This document shows positions 1 through 9,315 of a stretch of 64,000 bases of DNA, one piece after another. A model generated the notes under the pieces. That model had not been told where the DNA came from. It was given only the letters and a program-made list of their open reading frames with translations, and made no database searches. Each line of letters starts with the position of its first letter. The first letter of the stretch is position 1. Source of the stretch: Opitutaceae bacterium (GTDB lineage: Bacteria; Verrucomicrobiota; Verrucomicrobiia; Opitutales; Opitutaceae); assembly GCA_041395105.1 (NCBI GenBank), contig JAWLBB010000006.1:1-64000 (forward strand), given 5' to 3'. Both the position numbers and the translations under genes were made by a program.

Positions 1-128
1 CGAGGGTCTTCCCGAGTGAACGCAGAATGGCGGGAGGTACCCGTAGGTCCCTTGCTCGTTTCATCGAACCCGTCGAAATTGCCTCGGTAGGGCTTGGACT
101 GGTCTGTGTTTTCCGCAAGAATCCGGGC

Positions 129-2678
129 ATGGTTCCAAAGGGCGTCGCGTGTCTACTCGTTTTCCTTGCCTGCCATCTGACGCTGCGGGCCTGGGTCACG
201 CCGTTTTCCGACCAGATCCAAATCCCCGGCGATCCGATCGTCTATGAGTTCGAGCCGCTGCATGACCATGTCACCTATATCAAGCGGACGAATCGGAACC
301 TCGTTGGGACAAACGACGAGGATCGCGTCCTCTTCGAGGCGGCCTTGCGCGGTGAGATCCGGATAACGGCCCGGGGGTTCGCTCCGGGCACCTATCGGCT
401 CGAATTCGGGCATGCCGAGATGCGGGCGCACAGCCGTTTCAACCGGTTCATGGACATCCGGGTCAATGGCACAACGGTCATTCCGGCCTACAACGCGTTT
501 GAGAAGATGGGGATGTTCACGGCCGGTATCGTGACGGCCGAGGTCACGACGACCGACGGGGCTTTCACGATCGAATACCGGAAGTCCAACCCTCAGAACG
601 AAGAGCCTCGCTTCTGCTTTGTCCGGTTCGTCGCGCCCGATGGCGATGAGGTCTCCCTCTTCTCGGCCCTTCGGCTGGAACCGCCTGATTATGCCTACGC
701 GGAGTATGCCGGGCAGATGCCATCAGTGGTGGATAATTCTCATGAAGCACCTCCCTTCGCTCCGTCCTACAAGATCCGGGCCGGGGAGACCGAGCGACTG
801 ACGCCGGCCGACATCGTCGGACCGGATGGGATTGTCTATCCGAACTGGACCCGGGTCGGCATCGAGGGCGGTATCCCCGAGGTCGGGGTGGTCGTCCGTT
901 TGCGGGATTTCGGGGCGCTTCCGGATAGTGGAGTCGATGCGTCGGAGGCCTTGACCGCGGCGGCTGCGGCGGCGGGTGAAGCGGGCGGGGGCGCGGTGCT
1001 GCTTGAGAGCGGAACCTACCTGCTGGACCGGCCGGTCTTCGTGCGGCACGACGGCGTCGTCATCCGCGGGGCCGGGCGCGACCGGACGAAGATCCTCTTC
1101 CGCTACGCGCCCCCCGAGCGCGGCGTGGATGTCTTCACCCTGGCCGACCCCGGTGGCGTGATGGGTCCCTCGAGCCAGCTCTTCGCAGCGGGGCATGAAG
1201 AAGAGCTGCGGCGGGTCGCTCTCGAGGTGGACGGCGAACTCCTCTCCGAGTTGACGGACCTGCCGGTCGGCACCTACCAGTTCATGACCTATGCGCCGGG
1301 ATGGCGGATTCTCGACCGGTTTGGAGCGGGAACCCACACCGTGACCGCGATCGCGGAATACTACAGCGGCGAAGTGTCACGCGAGGAACGGGAAATGACC
1401 TTCGTCGAAGGAGCGCGTCACGAGAACCAGCTCGCCTTTCCCGGTCAGCTGGCCGCGATCAATTTCGTGGGCGGCGGGCCGCTGGGCTCGATGATTCCGC
1501 TGACCGCCGATGCGACCCGGGGTTCGACGAGTCTTGATCTGGCTGCCGGACACGGATTGAGGGCCGGTGACCGGATCACGGTGCATGCGCCGGCGACGGA
1601 GCGCTGGAAGACCCTCGTGCGCTGCGCGGCGCCCTGGGGTGACTACCGGCGGGCGATCACCCGTGTGACGGCGGTCGACGGAAACCGTATCACAGTGGAG
1701 GACCCGCTGCGGATCGAGTTTCCCATCATTGACGGTTCCTATGTCCAGGCTGTCGATTTCCAGGACCGGTGCGGGGTTGAGGACCTGGCGATCGAGCAGA
1801 CCCAACGTCTGTGGACCAACGGCGTCTTCTTTGTCTGGGCCTGGGAATCCTGGGTCCAGCGCGTCGATGTGACCCTGGCGGGGCGCCATCCCGTCTACCT
1901 CAATTTCGGGAAGCGCTGTGAGATCCGGGACTGCGAATTCGACCGGACCTGGTACGACCTCGGGGGCGGCACCTCCTATATTGGATTCGAGCGCGACTAC
2001 GAATGCCTGATGGAGAACGTGACCACCCGGCAGATGCGGCACGGGCCCCTCGTGCAATGGGCCTCATCCGGCAATGTCTTCCGCAATTGTCACTTCATCG
2101 GGAGTGACGCCCAGTATCATGCGGGCTGGACCCATGAGAATCTCTTTGAGAACTGCGTGGTCGACAGCAGCTATGAGAACGGCAGCTACGGCTACGGGAT
2201 CTATTCGTCGAGTCCGGAGGCGGGCTTCCATGGGCCGACCGGTCCGCGCAACGTCGTCTACAACTGCGATATCACCGGCCCCTCGGTCGGATTCTGGATG
2301 GGCGGGATGAACGAGAATTTCATCGTGGCCTACAACCGGTTCATCGTGGGCAAGGGGCCGGCCATCGCGATGAAGCACGCCAGCTTTGACCACATCATCC
2401 GCGGCAACGTCTTTGTCGTTCACGAACCCTGGCCGGCCGTTTTTTACCTCGGGACCCGGGATTGCCTGGGGGTCGAGCTGATCGACAACACGGTGATCGG
2501 GCCGGTCTCCGTCCTTGTCACGGGTCAGGCCAGGCCGCTGGTCGAGCGGGGAACGGTCGTCCGGCGGCACGGGAACATCGAGCGTCCGCAGCCCGCGGTG
2601 CCGTCCATCTATGCCTGGCAGCAGATGCACGGCATGACGCAGCTGGCCTGGCGAATCGGGAAGGAAAACCAACCGTAG
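129..2678 (+). CDS. Secreted right-handed parallel beta-helix protein (pectate-lyase/GH28-like fold)
   Basis: The frame is open from an ATG at 27. I prefer the ATG at 129 because it starts a signal peptide (basic residue, hydrophobic stretch VACLLVFLACHL), while the upstream part looks non-functional. The product is about 849 aa. An N-terminal beta-rich region is followed, around window position 850, by the WTRVGIEGGIPEVGV segment that opens the parallel beta-helix (Pectate_lyase_3-type), with LRDFGALPDSGVDASEAL and then repeated short N/G-rich turns (for example FENCVVDSS, NVVYNCDIT, FIVAYNRF). Such proteins bind or cleave polysaccharides outside the cytoplasm. I cannot see a definite catalytic triad, so enzyme or binding protein is open. 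It shares its helix-opening motif with the 1132-aa protein at 60157. Its stop codon directly abuts the left end of a repeat element. Confidence 0.8.
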   Translation: MVPKGVACLLVFLACHLTLRAWVTPFSDQIQIPGDPIVYEFEPLHDHVTYIKRTNRNLVGTNDEDRVLFEAALRGEIRITARGFAPGTYRLEFGHAEMRAHSRFNRFMDIRVNGTTVIPAYNAFEKMGMFTAGIVTAEVTTTDGAFTIEYRKSNPQNEEPRFCFVRFVAPDGDEVSLFSALRLEPPDYAYAEYAGQMPSVVDNSHEAPPFAPSYKIRAGETERLTPADIVGPDGIVYPNWTRVGIEGGIPEVGVVVRLRDFGALPDSGVDASEALTAAAAAAGEAGGGAVLLESGTYLLDRPVFVRHDGVVIRGAGRDRTKILFRYAPPERGVDVFTLADPGGVMGPSSQLFAAGHEEELRRVALEVDGELLSELTDLPVGTYQFMTYAPGWRILDRFGAGTHTVTAIAEYYSGEVSREEREMTFVEGARHENQLAFPGQLAAINFVGGGPLGSMIPLTADATRGSTSLDLAAGHGLRAGDRITVHAPATERWKTLVRCAAPWGDYRRAITRVTAVDGNRITVEDPLRIEFPIIDGSYVQAVDFQDRCGVEDLAIEQTQRLWTNGVFFVWAWESWVQRVDVTLAGRHPVYLNFGKRCEIRDCEFDRTWYDLGGGTSYIGFERDYECLMENVTTRQMRHGPLVQWASSGNVFRNCHFIGSDAQYHAGWTHENLFENCVVDSSYENGSYGYGIYSSSPEAGFHGPTGPRNVVYNCDITGPSVGFWMGGMNENFIVAYNRFIVGKGPAIAMKHASFDHIIRGNVFVVHEPWPAVFYLGTRDCLGVELIDNTVIGPVSVLVTGQARPLVERGTVVRRHGNIERPQPAVPSIYAWQQMHGMTQLAWRIGKENQP

Positions 2679-2951
2679 CAAAAACAAAACGTAGTCTTCT
2701 GGAACGGCGCTTGGTTAGTGGTTTGATCGTTGTTTTGCCTCGGACAATCGTTGCGGCTGGCCGGGGACGTCCAGCCCTGCTATGCATGCTCCGTTTTCAG
2801 GTGGTAGGGCGGGGCCTCCGGACCCGCCGTCGAAGAGCAAACAGAGCTTTGTTGGCTCATCGCGCCTTGGGGCTAACTAAGCGTCATTCTAGTCTGCTAC
2901 GGTTTGTTTTTGACTCGAAAACCCTACGGTCTATACTACGGTTTGTTTCGA
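2679..2951. repeat. Palindromic dispersed repeat element, copy 1 (273 bp)
   Basis: The outer arms are inverted. The left arm contains AACAAAACGTAG then GGCGCTTGGTTAG. The right arm, read in reverse complement, contains AACAAACCGTAG then GACGCTTAGTTAG. A second right-hand terminal motif, CTACGGTTTGTTT, closes the element. The core (about 2751-2828) is the reverse complement of the 93-bp tandem unit next door with a different middle. A second copy lies at 19995-20264. It has no plausible coding content. It sits between convergent genes. Confidence 0.85.
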
Positions 2952-2969
2952 AGGAGATGGATCCAGCCC

Positions 2970-4163
2970 TTCCACGGCGTGTCCGAGGCCTCGCCCTACC
3001 CGGGGTATCGATGGTAGGGCTGGACGTCCCCGGCCAGCCGCAAAACGCAACGGTTTCGCATGAACGGCGTGTCCGGAGGCCCTCGCCCTACCCGGGGCGT
3101 CCGGGTAGGGCTGGACGTCCCCGGCCAGCCGCAGAACGCGGCAGTTGCGGCATGAACGGCGGGTCCGGAGGCCCTCGCCCTACCCGGGGTATCGATGGTA
3201 GGGCTGGACGTCCCCGGCCAGCCGCAAAACGCAGCAGTTGCGGCATGAACGGCGGGTCCGGAGGCCCTCGCCCTACCCGGGGCGTCCGGGGTAGGGCTGG
3301 ACGTCCCCGGCCAGCCGCAGAACGCGGCAGTTGCGGCATGAACGGCGTGTCCGGAGGCCCTCGCCCTACCCGGGGCGTCCGGGGTAGGGCTGGACGTCCC
3401 CGGCCAGCCGCAAAACGCAGCGGTTGCGGTATGGACGGCGTGTCCGGAGGCCCTCGCCCTACCCGGGGTATCGATGGTAGGGCTGGACGTCCCCGGCCAG
3501 CCGCAGAACGCAGCAGTTGCGGCATGAACGGCGTGTCCGGAGGCCCTCGCCCTACCCGGGGCGTCCGGGGTAGGGCTGGACGTCCCCGGCCAGCCGCAAA
3601 ACGCAACGGTTTCGCATGAACGGCGTGTCCGGAGGCCCTCGCCCTACCCGGGGTATCGATGGTAGGGCTGGACGTCCCCGGCCAGCCGCAGAACGCAGCA
3701 GTTGCGGCATGAACGGCGTGTCCGGAGGCCCTCGCCCTACCCGGGGCATCGATGGTAGGGCTGGACGTCCCCGGCTAGCCGCAGAACGCAGCAGTTGCGG
3801 CATGAACGGCGTGTCCGGAGGCCCTCGCCCTACCCAGGGCATCGATGGTAGGGCTGGACGTCCCCGGCTAGCCGCAGAACGCAGCAGTTGCGGCATGAAC
3901 GGCGTGTCCGGAGGCCCTCGCCCTACCCAGGGTATCGATGGTAGGGCTGGACGTCCCCGGCCAGCCGCAAAACGCAACGGTATCGCATGAACGGCGTGTC
4001 CGGAGGCCCTCGCCCTACCCGGGGTATCGGTGGTAGGGCTGGACGTCCCCGGCCAGCCGCAGAACGCAGCAGTTGCGGCATGAACGGCGTGTCCGGAGGC
4101 CCTCGCCCTACCCGGGGTATCGATGGTAGGGCTGGACGTCCCCGGCCAGCCGCAGAACGCGGA
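2970..4163. repeat. Tandem array, 13 units of 92-93 bp
   Basis: Units begin at about 2970 (degenerate first copy), then 3060, 3152, 3245, 3338, 3431, 3524, 3616, 3709, 3802, 3895, 3987 and 4080, with the last one partial. Each unit carries two hairpins: GCCCTACC...GGTAGGGC, and GGCTGG...CCAGCC around ACGTCCCCGG. A central variable cassette alternates between a GTATCGATGG type and a GCGTCCGGGG type. Because 93 is divisible by three and no unit has stops, long open frames arise on both strands; the 92-bp units break them. I regard the array as non-coding. Confidence 0.93.
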
Positions 4164-4243
4164 GCCACGCAGGATGTTTGCAGACAGCTTCAGGCGTTTG
4201 ACACCTGGCTACAGGTCGGTCAATCGGATCGGGCCAAACCCGC

Positions 4244-5581
4244 TCAGTCGTTCACGCCGTGCATCAGGATGTTTTCGTACATCTCCTGTTTGCCGCTGCG
4301 CGGCTTCGGCTCGCCCTTCTTCAAGACCAGTTTCTCGAGTTCCCTGAAACCGATCTTCTTTCTCTCGATCAGCTTGCCGAAGTCGGCATCGAAACTGGCG
4401 TAGCGGTCGGCCACCAGGCGTGTGAGGGTACCGTCGGCAAGGATCCTGCGGGCTCGTTTGAAGGCGTGGGCGTAGGCGTCCATTCCGCCGATATGGGCGT
4501 GGAAGAGGTCGTCCAGGTCGATGGACGGACGCCGGATCTTGGCATCGAAATTGAATCCGCCGGAGCCGACGCCGCCGGCCTTGAGGATGGCGACCATGGC
4601 CAGGGTGAGTTCCTTGACGTCGGTATTGAACTGATCGGTGTCCCAGCCGAGGAGGGGGTCGCCGGTGTTGGCGTCAATCGACCCGAGCATCCCGTGTGCG
4701 GCGGCCAGTTCGATCTCGTGCTGGAAGGTGTGACCGGCCAGGGTGGCGTGGTTGGTCTCGATGTTGAATTTGAAGTGGCGATCGAGCTTGTAGTGCTTGA
4801 GGAAGGCGATCCCGCTGGCCACATCGAAGTCGTACTGGTGCTTGGTCGGCTCCTTGGGTTTGGGCTCGATGAGGAATTGTCCGTTGAAGCCGATCGACTT
4901 GGCGTAATCGACCGCCATGTGGAGGAAGGCGCCAAGGTGATCGAGTTCGCGCTTGAGGTTCGTGTTGAGGAGCGTCTCGTAACCTTCGCGGCCGCCCCAG
5001 AAAACGTAGTTTTCGCCGCCGAGTTCCTTGGTCACGTCGATCGCTTTCTTCACCTGGGCGGCGGCATAGGCGAAGACATGGGAGTCGGGGTTGGTGGCGG
5101 CGCCGCACATGTATCGGGGATTGGAGAAGAGGTTGGCCGTGCCCCAGAGGAGTTTGACCCCGGTGGCCTTCTGCAGGCCTTTGGCGTGGGCGATCACCCG
5201 GTCGAGGATCCTGTTGGATTCGCGCAGGCTGCGGCCCTCCGGGGCAATGTCGCGGTCGTGGAAGCACCAGAACGGGGCCCGGATCTTGACGAAGAACTCG
5301 AACGCGGCATCCATCCGGCGCAGGGCATCGGCGAGGGGATCCTTGCCTGTTTCCCAGGGGCGACAGATGGTGGGAGAGCCGAACGGGTCGAGACCCGCTC
5401 CGCGGAAGGTATGCCAGTAGGCGATGCCGAAGCGCATATGTTCCGACAGGGTCTTCCCGTCGATGACTTCGTCCGGATCGTAATGCCGGAAGGCGAAAAG
5501 ATTGTCGGTGCCGGGACCCTCGTAGGGAATCGGCTTCTTGACCATTTTGAACCAGTTGGTGGCGGCGGCTTTCTTCTTCAT
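4244..5581 (-). CDS. xylA: Xylose isomerase
   Basis: Converts D-xylose to D-xylulose (EC 5.3.1.5), a cytosolic TIM-barrel metal enzyme. Family signatures are all present: NLFAFRHYDPDEVIDGKTL near the N-terminus, FGIAYWHTFRGAGLDPFG, FHDRDIAPEG with the catalytic His/Asp region, VFWGGREGYE, FLIEPKPKEPTKHQYD, FNIETNHATLAGHTFQHE, GSIDANTGDPLLGWDTDQF and GGFNFDAKIRRPS. With the ATG at 5581 the protein is 445 aa, close to E. coli XylA. An in-frame GTG at 5620 would add 13 residues; neither start has a good ribosome-binding site. No xylulokinase is adjacent. It is divergent from the cecR-like gene and convergent with the repeat array. Confidence 0.96.
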   Translation of the reverse strand: MKKKAAATNWFKMVKKPIPYEGPGTDNLFAFRHYDPDEVIDGKTLSEHMRFGIAYWHTFRGAGLDPFGSPTICRPWETGKDPLADALRRMDAAFEFFVKIRAPFWCFHDRDIAPEGRSLRESNRILDRVIAHAKGLQKATGVKLLWGTANLFSNPRYMCGAATNPDSHVFAYAAAQVKKAIDVTKELGGENYVFWGGREGYETLLNTNLKRELDHLGAFLHMAVDYAKSIGFNGQFLIEPKPKEPTKHQYDFDVASGIAFLKHYKLDRHFKFNIETNHATLAGHTFQHEIELAAAHGMLGSIDANTGDPLLGWDTDQFNTDVKELTLAMVAILKAGGVGSGGFNFDAKIRRPSIDLDDLFHAHIGGMDAYAHAFKRARRILADGTLTRLVADRYASFDADFGKLIERKKIGFRELEKLVLKKGEPKPRSGKQEMYENILMHGVND

Positions 5582-5794
5582 CAATTTGGGTGTTTTGGGA
5601 TTCGAAGGTGTGTTTATCACCGACGGTGGGGATCAGGTCAACCGTTCCGAGGAGTTTCGATCCGGGCGAACCGGTGGCAGACACGGGCAGGTGGATGCCT
5701 TCAGGGGAAGGATTCCCGGCGGTTGGGGCTGTGACGACGTGTTTGAGACACAGGTTAAGGAGCCGGGTTCGGCCGGAAAACCTCAATCGTCGGA

Positions 5795-5832
5795 TTGACA
5801 TTAAATCAAACGTTTGATTATTTTCGAGTGAA
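5795..5832 (+). promoter_or_regulatory. Promoter with CecR-type operator palindrome
   Basis: A perfect 16-bp palindrome, AATCAAACGTTTGATT, occupies 5804-5819. A consensus TTGACA -35 (5795-5800) abuts it, so the palindrome fills the -35/-10 spacer just ahead of the TetR-family start at 5833. This is the usual layout for autorepression of the regulator and the downstream efflux operon. A -10 hexamer is less clear (TTATTT or GATTAT near 5816-5823). Confidence 0.75.
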
Positions 5833-6552
5833 ATGGAAGATCATCGAAATGAGGACCGACCGGACGTTGAGGCTGGCCGGGGCGATCAGGCCCGCACCGC
5901 GCTGCTTCAGGCGGCCATCGACGTTTTCGGGGAATCGAGCCTGGAGGACGCCACCACCCGCGAGATCTCGCGGCGGTCGGGCCAGAACATCGCCTCGATC
6001 GCCTATTATTTCGGCAACAAGGAGGGGCTCTACCATGCCTGTGTCGGCCATGTCGTCGAGATGATGCGAGGGTTGATGGGGCCAATGGTGGCGGAGATTG
6101 AAGAGGAACTGGCAGTCGGCGCGATTTCCCGGGCCCGCTGCCTGAGCCGATTGCAGGACATGTACGAGCTGCTGGCAGTGAATGGCTTTCTGCGATCCGA
6201 GACCGTCAGCGTGAGCCGGATCATCATGCGGGAGATGGTTCGCCCGACCGAGGCTTTCGAGATCTTCTTCAACGGTCCGGTCACCCGCTTCCACGAACTG
6301 GCGACGGAACTGATCCGCAGGTATCTTGGTCGCGAGACGGTGGATCAGGATCTGGTCATTTTCTCTCACACCCTGTTTGGACAGGTGCTGGGTTTCCGGG
6401 CGGCCCGCGAGTTTTTTCTGCGTCGGGTGGAGTGGATGGACTTCGGACCGGAAGAGAGCTCTGCGGTGATCTCGGTCCTTCGGCAGAATATCGAGATCCT
6501 TCTCGCCGGTTGGCGCGGCCGGGAGCGCCGTGCGTCCCGCTCCTCAACCTGA
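5833..6552 (+). CDS. cecR: TetR-family regulator, CecR (YbiH) type
   Basis: A 239-aa TetR-family repressor. The N-terminal helix-turn-helix spans about residues 16-62 (ARTALLQAAIDVFGE, TTREISRRSGQNIASIAYYF, GNKEGLY). The C-terminal half has the MREMVRPTEAFEIFF stretch typical of the CecR C-terminal ligand domain. It precedes a ybhGFSR-type operon, the same partnership as E. coli cecR, where the regulator controls this exporter. The 3' end overlaps an alternative upstream reading of the next gene. The palindrome at 5804-5819 is its likely operator. The inducing compound cannot be read from the sequence. Confidence 0.88.
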   Translation: MEDHRNEDRPDVEAGRGDQARTALLQAAIDVFGESSLEDATTREISRRSGQNIASIAYYFGNKEGLYHACVGHVVEMMRGLMGPMVAEIEEELAVGAISRARCLSRLQDMYELLAVNGFLRSETVSVSRIIMREMVRPTEAFEIFFNGPVTRFHELATELIRRYLGRETVDQDLVIFSHTLFGQVLGFRAAREFFLRRVEWMDFGPEESSAVISVLRQNIEILLAGWRGRERRASRSST

Positions 6553-6581
6553 TAGGTCCACTCAATCGATCCGAAATCGTC

Positions 6582-7583
6582 ATGAACAAGAAGATACTCT
6601 TACCGATCGGGCTCGCCGTTCTCGCGGCCGGGGCCTGGTATTTCCTGAAAGAAAGGGAAGGGGCCGACGGTTCCACGCTCACGTTGCAGGGCAACGTGGA
6701 CATCCGTGAGGTCAACCTGGGTTTCCGGGTGGGTGGCCGCCTGGCCAGTCTGGAGTTCGACGAGGGGGACGCGGTCCAGTCCGGCGAGGTCATGGCCCGG
6801 CTCGACGCTGCGCCCTACGAACGTGCCGTCGAGGACGCCGTTGCCCGGGTCGCGTCGCTCCGCTCACGGGTCAAGCTGGTCGAATCGGGCTACCGCCCGG
6901 AGGAGGTCGATCAGGCACGGGCGTCGGTCGAAGCGAGGCGGGTGGGCCTGGCCAATGCCGAGCGGCGGTTGGTGCGTGAGACCGAGCTTCGTGGCACCGG
7001 TGCGTCGGCGGCGAAGGCCTACGACGATGCCCTGGCGGCCCGCGACGAGGCCGTTGCCCAAGTCAAGCTGGCCGAGGCATCGCTGGCTCTGCTGGTGGCC
7101 GGTTTCCGATCCGAAGATATCGAGCAGGCCCGGGCGAATCTTGCGGCGGGCGAGGCGGCCCTGGCTTCGGCCCGGATTCAGGTCGACGATGCGGTATTGA
7201 GGGCGCCGTCCGACGGGGTGGTGCTGACCCGGGTGGTCGAACCCGGAACCATACTCGGTCCCGGCGCGACGGTGTATTCACTTTCCCTGACCCGGCCGGT
7301 CTGGGTGCGCGCCTATGTGAGTGAACCCGATCTCGGCCGGATCCGGCCCGGACAGAAGGTTGAGGTGGCAACGGACACGGATCCCGGAAAACCCTGCATC
7401 GGCCAGATCGGATTCATTTCGCCGACGGCGGAGTTCACTCCGAAGACGGTGGAAACGAAGGAGCTCCGGACGGGGCTGGTTTACCGTTTGAGGATCGTCG
7501 TCGAGGATTCCGATGACCGGTTTCGTCAGGGCATGCCGGTAACGGTGCGGATCACCGGATCCGATGCCGGGCAGCGGGACTGA
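6582..7583 (+). CDS. ybhG: HlyD-type membrane fusion protein of the YbhFSR exporter
   Basis: A 333-aa periplasmic adaptor anchored by one N-terminal segment (KKILLPIGLAVLAAGAWYF). Residues after the anchor carry the biotinyl-lipoyl hybrid motif (LQGNVDIREVNLGFRVGGR, LASLEFDEGDAVQSG). A long alpha-helical hairpin follows, then the second half-lipoyl APSDGVVLTRVVEPGTIL and the beta-barrel part VWVRAYVSEPDLGRI and ISPTAEFTPKTVETKELR. These strings closely resemble E. coli YbhG. The frame is open further upstream (6432) but the ATG at 6582 starts the anchor. It lies 29 bp after cecR and 10 bp before the ATPase gene. Role: linking the inner-membrane pump to the outer-membrane channel encoded at 11658. 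Confidence 0.93.
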   Translation: MNKKILLPIGLAVLAAGAWYFLKEREGADGSTLTLQGNVDIREVNLGFRVGGRLASLEFDEGDAVQSGEVMARLDAAPYERAVEDAVARVASLRSRVKLVESGYRPEEVDQARASVEARRVGLANAERRLVRETELRGTGASAAKAYDDALAARDEAVAQVKLAEASLALLVAGFRSEDIEQARANLAAGEAALASARIQVDDAVLRAPSDGVVLTRVVEPGTILGPGATVYSLSLTRPVWVRAYVSEPDLGRIRPGQKVEVATDTDPGKPCIGQIGFISPTAEFTPKTVETKELRTGLVYRLRIVVEDSDDRFRQGMPVTVRITGSDAGQRD

Positions 7584-7593
7584 CGGGTGCGCG

Positions 7594-9315
7594 ATGGGCG
7601 ATGTGGTCATCAGTATCTCGGCGGTGACGAAACGTTTTCCCGGCGCTTCGGCTCCTGCCCTGGATGGAATCCGGGCCGATATCCTCCGTGGTGGCGTCAC
7701 GGGACTGGTGGGGCCGGATGGGGCGGGAAAGACCACCCTGCTGCGTCTGATCGCCGGGCTTCTTCTGCCTTCGGATGGTCGGATCACGGTGGACGGTCAC
7801 GATTCCGTCAGGGACGCGGAGTCCATCCGGGGGATGCTGGGCTATATGCCGCAGAAATTCGGTCTCTATGAGGATCTATCGGTGATGGAGAACCTGACCC
7901 TCTATGCCGATCTTCGCGGGGTGGTGGGCCAGGCGCGGAAGGATTCCTTCAAGCGACTGCTCGCCTTCACCGATCTCGAGCGCTTCATCTCCCGGCCGGC
8001 CGGCAAGCTGTCGGGTGGCATGAAGCAGAAACTCGGCCTGGCCTGCACACTCCTGGGCCGTCCCAGGGTCCTGCTCCTGGACGAACCCAGCGTCGGGGTG
8101 GATCCGATCTCCCGGCGGGAACTCTGGAAAATGGTGCAGGAACTGGTCGACCAGGGCATGGCGGTCGTCTGGAGCACCTCCTATCTGGACGAGGCAGAAC
8201 TCTGTGCGGAGACCCTTCTGATGAATCAGGGCAAACTGTTGTTTGCCGGGAAACCGTCGGACTTGACCGCGAGGGTCCGTGACCGTTGCTACCGCATTCG
8301 CGCTATTGCGGGTGACAAGCGCGAGGTACTGACGCGGGCGACCTCGCGTGACGATGTGCTGGATGGGGTTATCCAGGCAGATGCGGTGCGGCTTGTTCTG
8401 CACAAGGATGCCCGGGTGTTTGAGGGGGAGGAGGTCGGTGCGGGCGGGAACAGCCGGCTTGAGCGGGTCGAGCCCCGATTCGAGGATGCCTTCATCGACA
8501 TGCTTGGCGGAGGGCATGGCGGAGAATCGGTCCTCGCCCGCCAGCTGAAGCCCAGGGCACTGGATGGGTCGGTCGTGATCGAGGCGCACGACTTGACCAA
8601 GAAGTTCGGTGACTTCGTCGCGACCGACCGGGTGACCTTTGAGGTAAGAAGGGGTGAGGTATTCGGTCTGCTCGGACCGAACGGGGCGGGCAAATCCACC
8701 ACCTTCAAGATGATGTGCGGGCTGCTCCGGGCCACCGCCGGGACCGCCCGCGTCATGGGTCTGGATCTTCAGAAGAGTGCGGGCCGGGCCCGTCAGCGTC
8801 TCGGGTATATGGCGCAGAAGTTCTCGCTCTACGGCAATCTGTCGGTCGTTCAGAATCTCCAGTTCTTCTCGGGCGCTTACGGTTTGCGCGGCGACCGCCA
8901 ACGCCGGGAGATTGACCAGATGGTTGAAGTCTTCGGACTGGGCCCCCATCTGACGGACCGGACGGATTCATTGCCGCTGGGTTTCAAACAACGCCTGGCC
9001 CTGGCCTGTGCGGTGATGCACGAGCCGGACATCCTCTTCCTTGATGAACCGACCTCCGGAGTGGATCCGGTAACCCGCCGGGAATTCTGGACCCATATCA
9101 ATGGGGTGGTCCGTCGGGGCGTCACCGTCATGGTCACCACCCACTTCATGGACGAAGCCGAATACTGCGACCGGATCGGGCTGATCATGAGGGGACGGCT
9201 CATTGCCGTCGGCAGGCCTGACGAACTCAAACAGATGGTCGTCTCGGAGCGACAACCCGACCCGACAATGGAGGATGCCTTCATCGGGTTGGTGGAGGGG
9301 AGTGGGGAGGGATGA
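7594..9315 (+). CDS. ybhF: ABC exporter ATPase with two fused nucleotide-binding domains
   Basis: 573 aa. The first NBD has Walker A GPDGAGKTT, signature LSGGMKQKLGLAC and Walker B VLLLDEPSVGVDP. The second NBD has Walker A GPNGAGKSTT, a degenerate signature (LPLGFKQRLALAC rather than LSGGQ) and Walker B ILFLDEPTSGVDP. Tandem NBDs in one chain are characteristic of YbhF. The second signature's GF in place of GG is common in this subfamily. An upstream ATG at 7564 would overlap ybhG by 20 bp; I chose 7594. The stop overlaps the next start as ATGA. It energises the two permeases that follow. Confidence 0.94.
   Translation: MGDVVISISAVTKRFPGASAPALDGIRADILRGGVTGLVGPDGAGKTTLLRLIAGLLLPSDGRITVDGHDSVRDAESIRGMLGYMPQKFGLYEDLSVMENLTLYADLRGVVGQARKDSFKRLLAFTDLERFISRPAGKLSGGMKQKLGLACTLLGRPRVLLLDEPSVGVDPISRRELWKMVQELVDQGMAVVWSTSYLDEAELCAETLLMNQGKLLFAGKPSDLTARVRDRCYRIRAIAGDKREVLTRATSRDDVLDGVIQADAVRLVLHKDARVFEGEEVGAGGNSRLERVEPRFEDAFIDMLGGGHGGESVLARQLKPRALDGSVVIEAHDLTKKFGDFVATDRVTFEVRRGEVFGLLGPNGAGKSTTFKMMCGLLRATAGTARVMGLDLQKSAGRARQRLGYMAQKFSLYGNLSVVQNLQFFSGAYGLRGDRQRREIDQMVEVFGLGPHLTDRTDSLPLGFKQRLALACAVMHEPDILFLDEPTSGVDPVTRREFWTHINGVVRRGVTVMVTTHFMDEAEYCDRIGLIMRGRLIAVGRPDELKQMVVSERQPDPTMEDAFIGLVEGSGEG

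Noticed and set aside
2970..4163. CRISPR array
   Set aside because: The units are contiguous and nearly identical with no unique spacers, and no cas genes are visible.
2462..4403. Long open frames on both strands through the tandem array (repetitive GRAGRPRPAA and GRGRPALP peptides)
   Set aside because: They come from stop-free 93-bp units. Frames exist on both strands, are broken by 92-bp units, and have no start signals.
4259..5734. 491-aa open frame antisense to xylA
   Set aside because: Composition is that of a GC-rich antisense shadow, and xylA on the other strand has full family conservation.
7876..8949. 357-aa minus-strand frame over ybhF
   Set aside because: Shadow of the ATPase gene, which has intact Walker and signature motifs.
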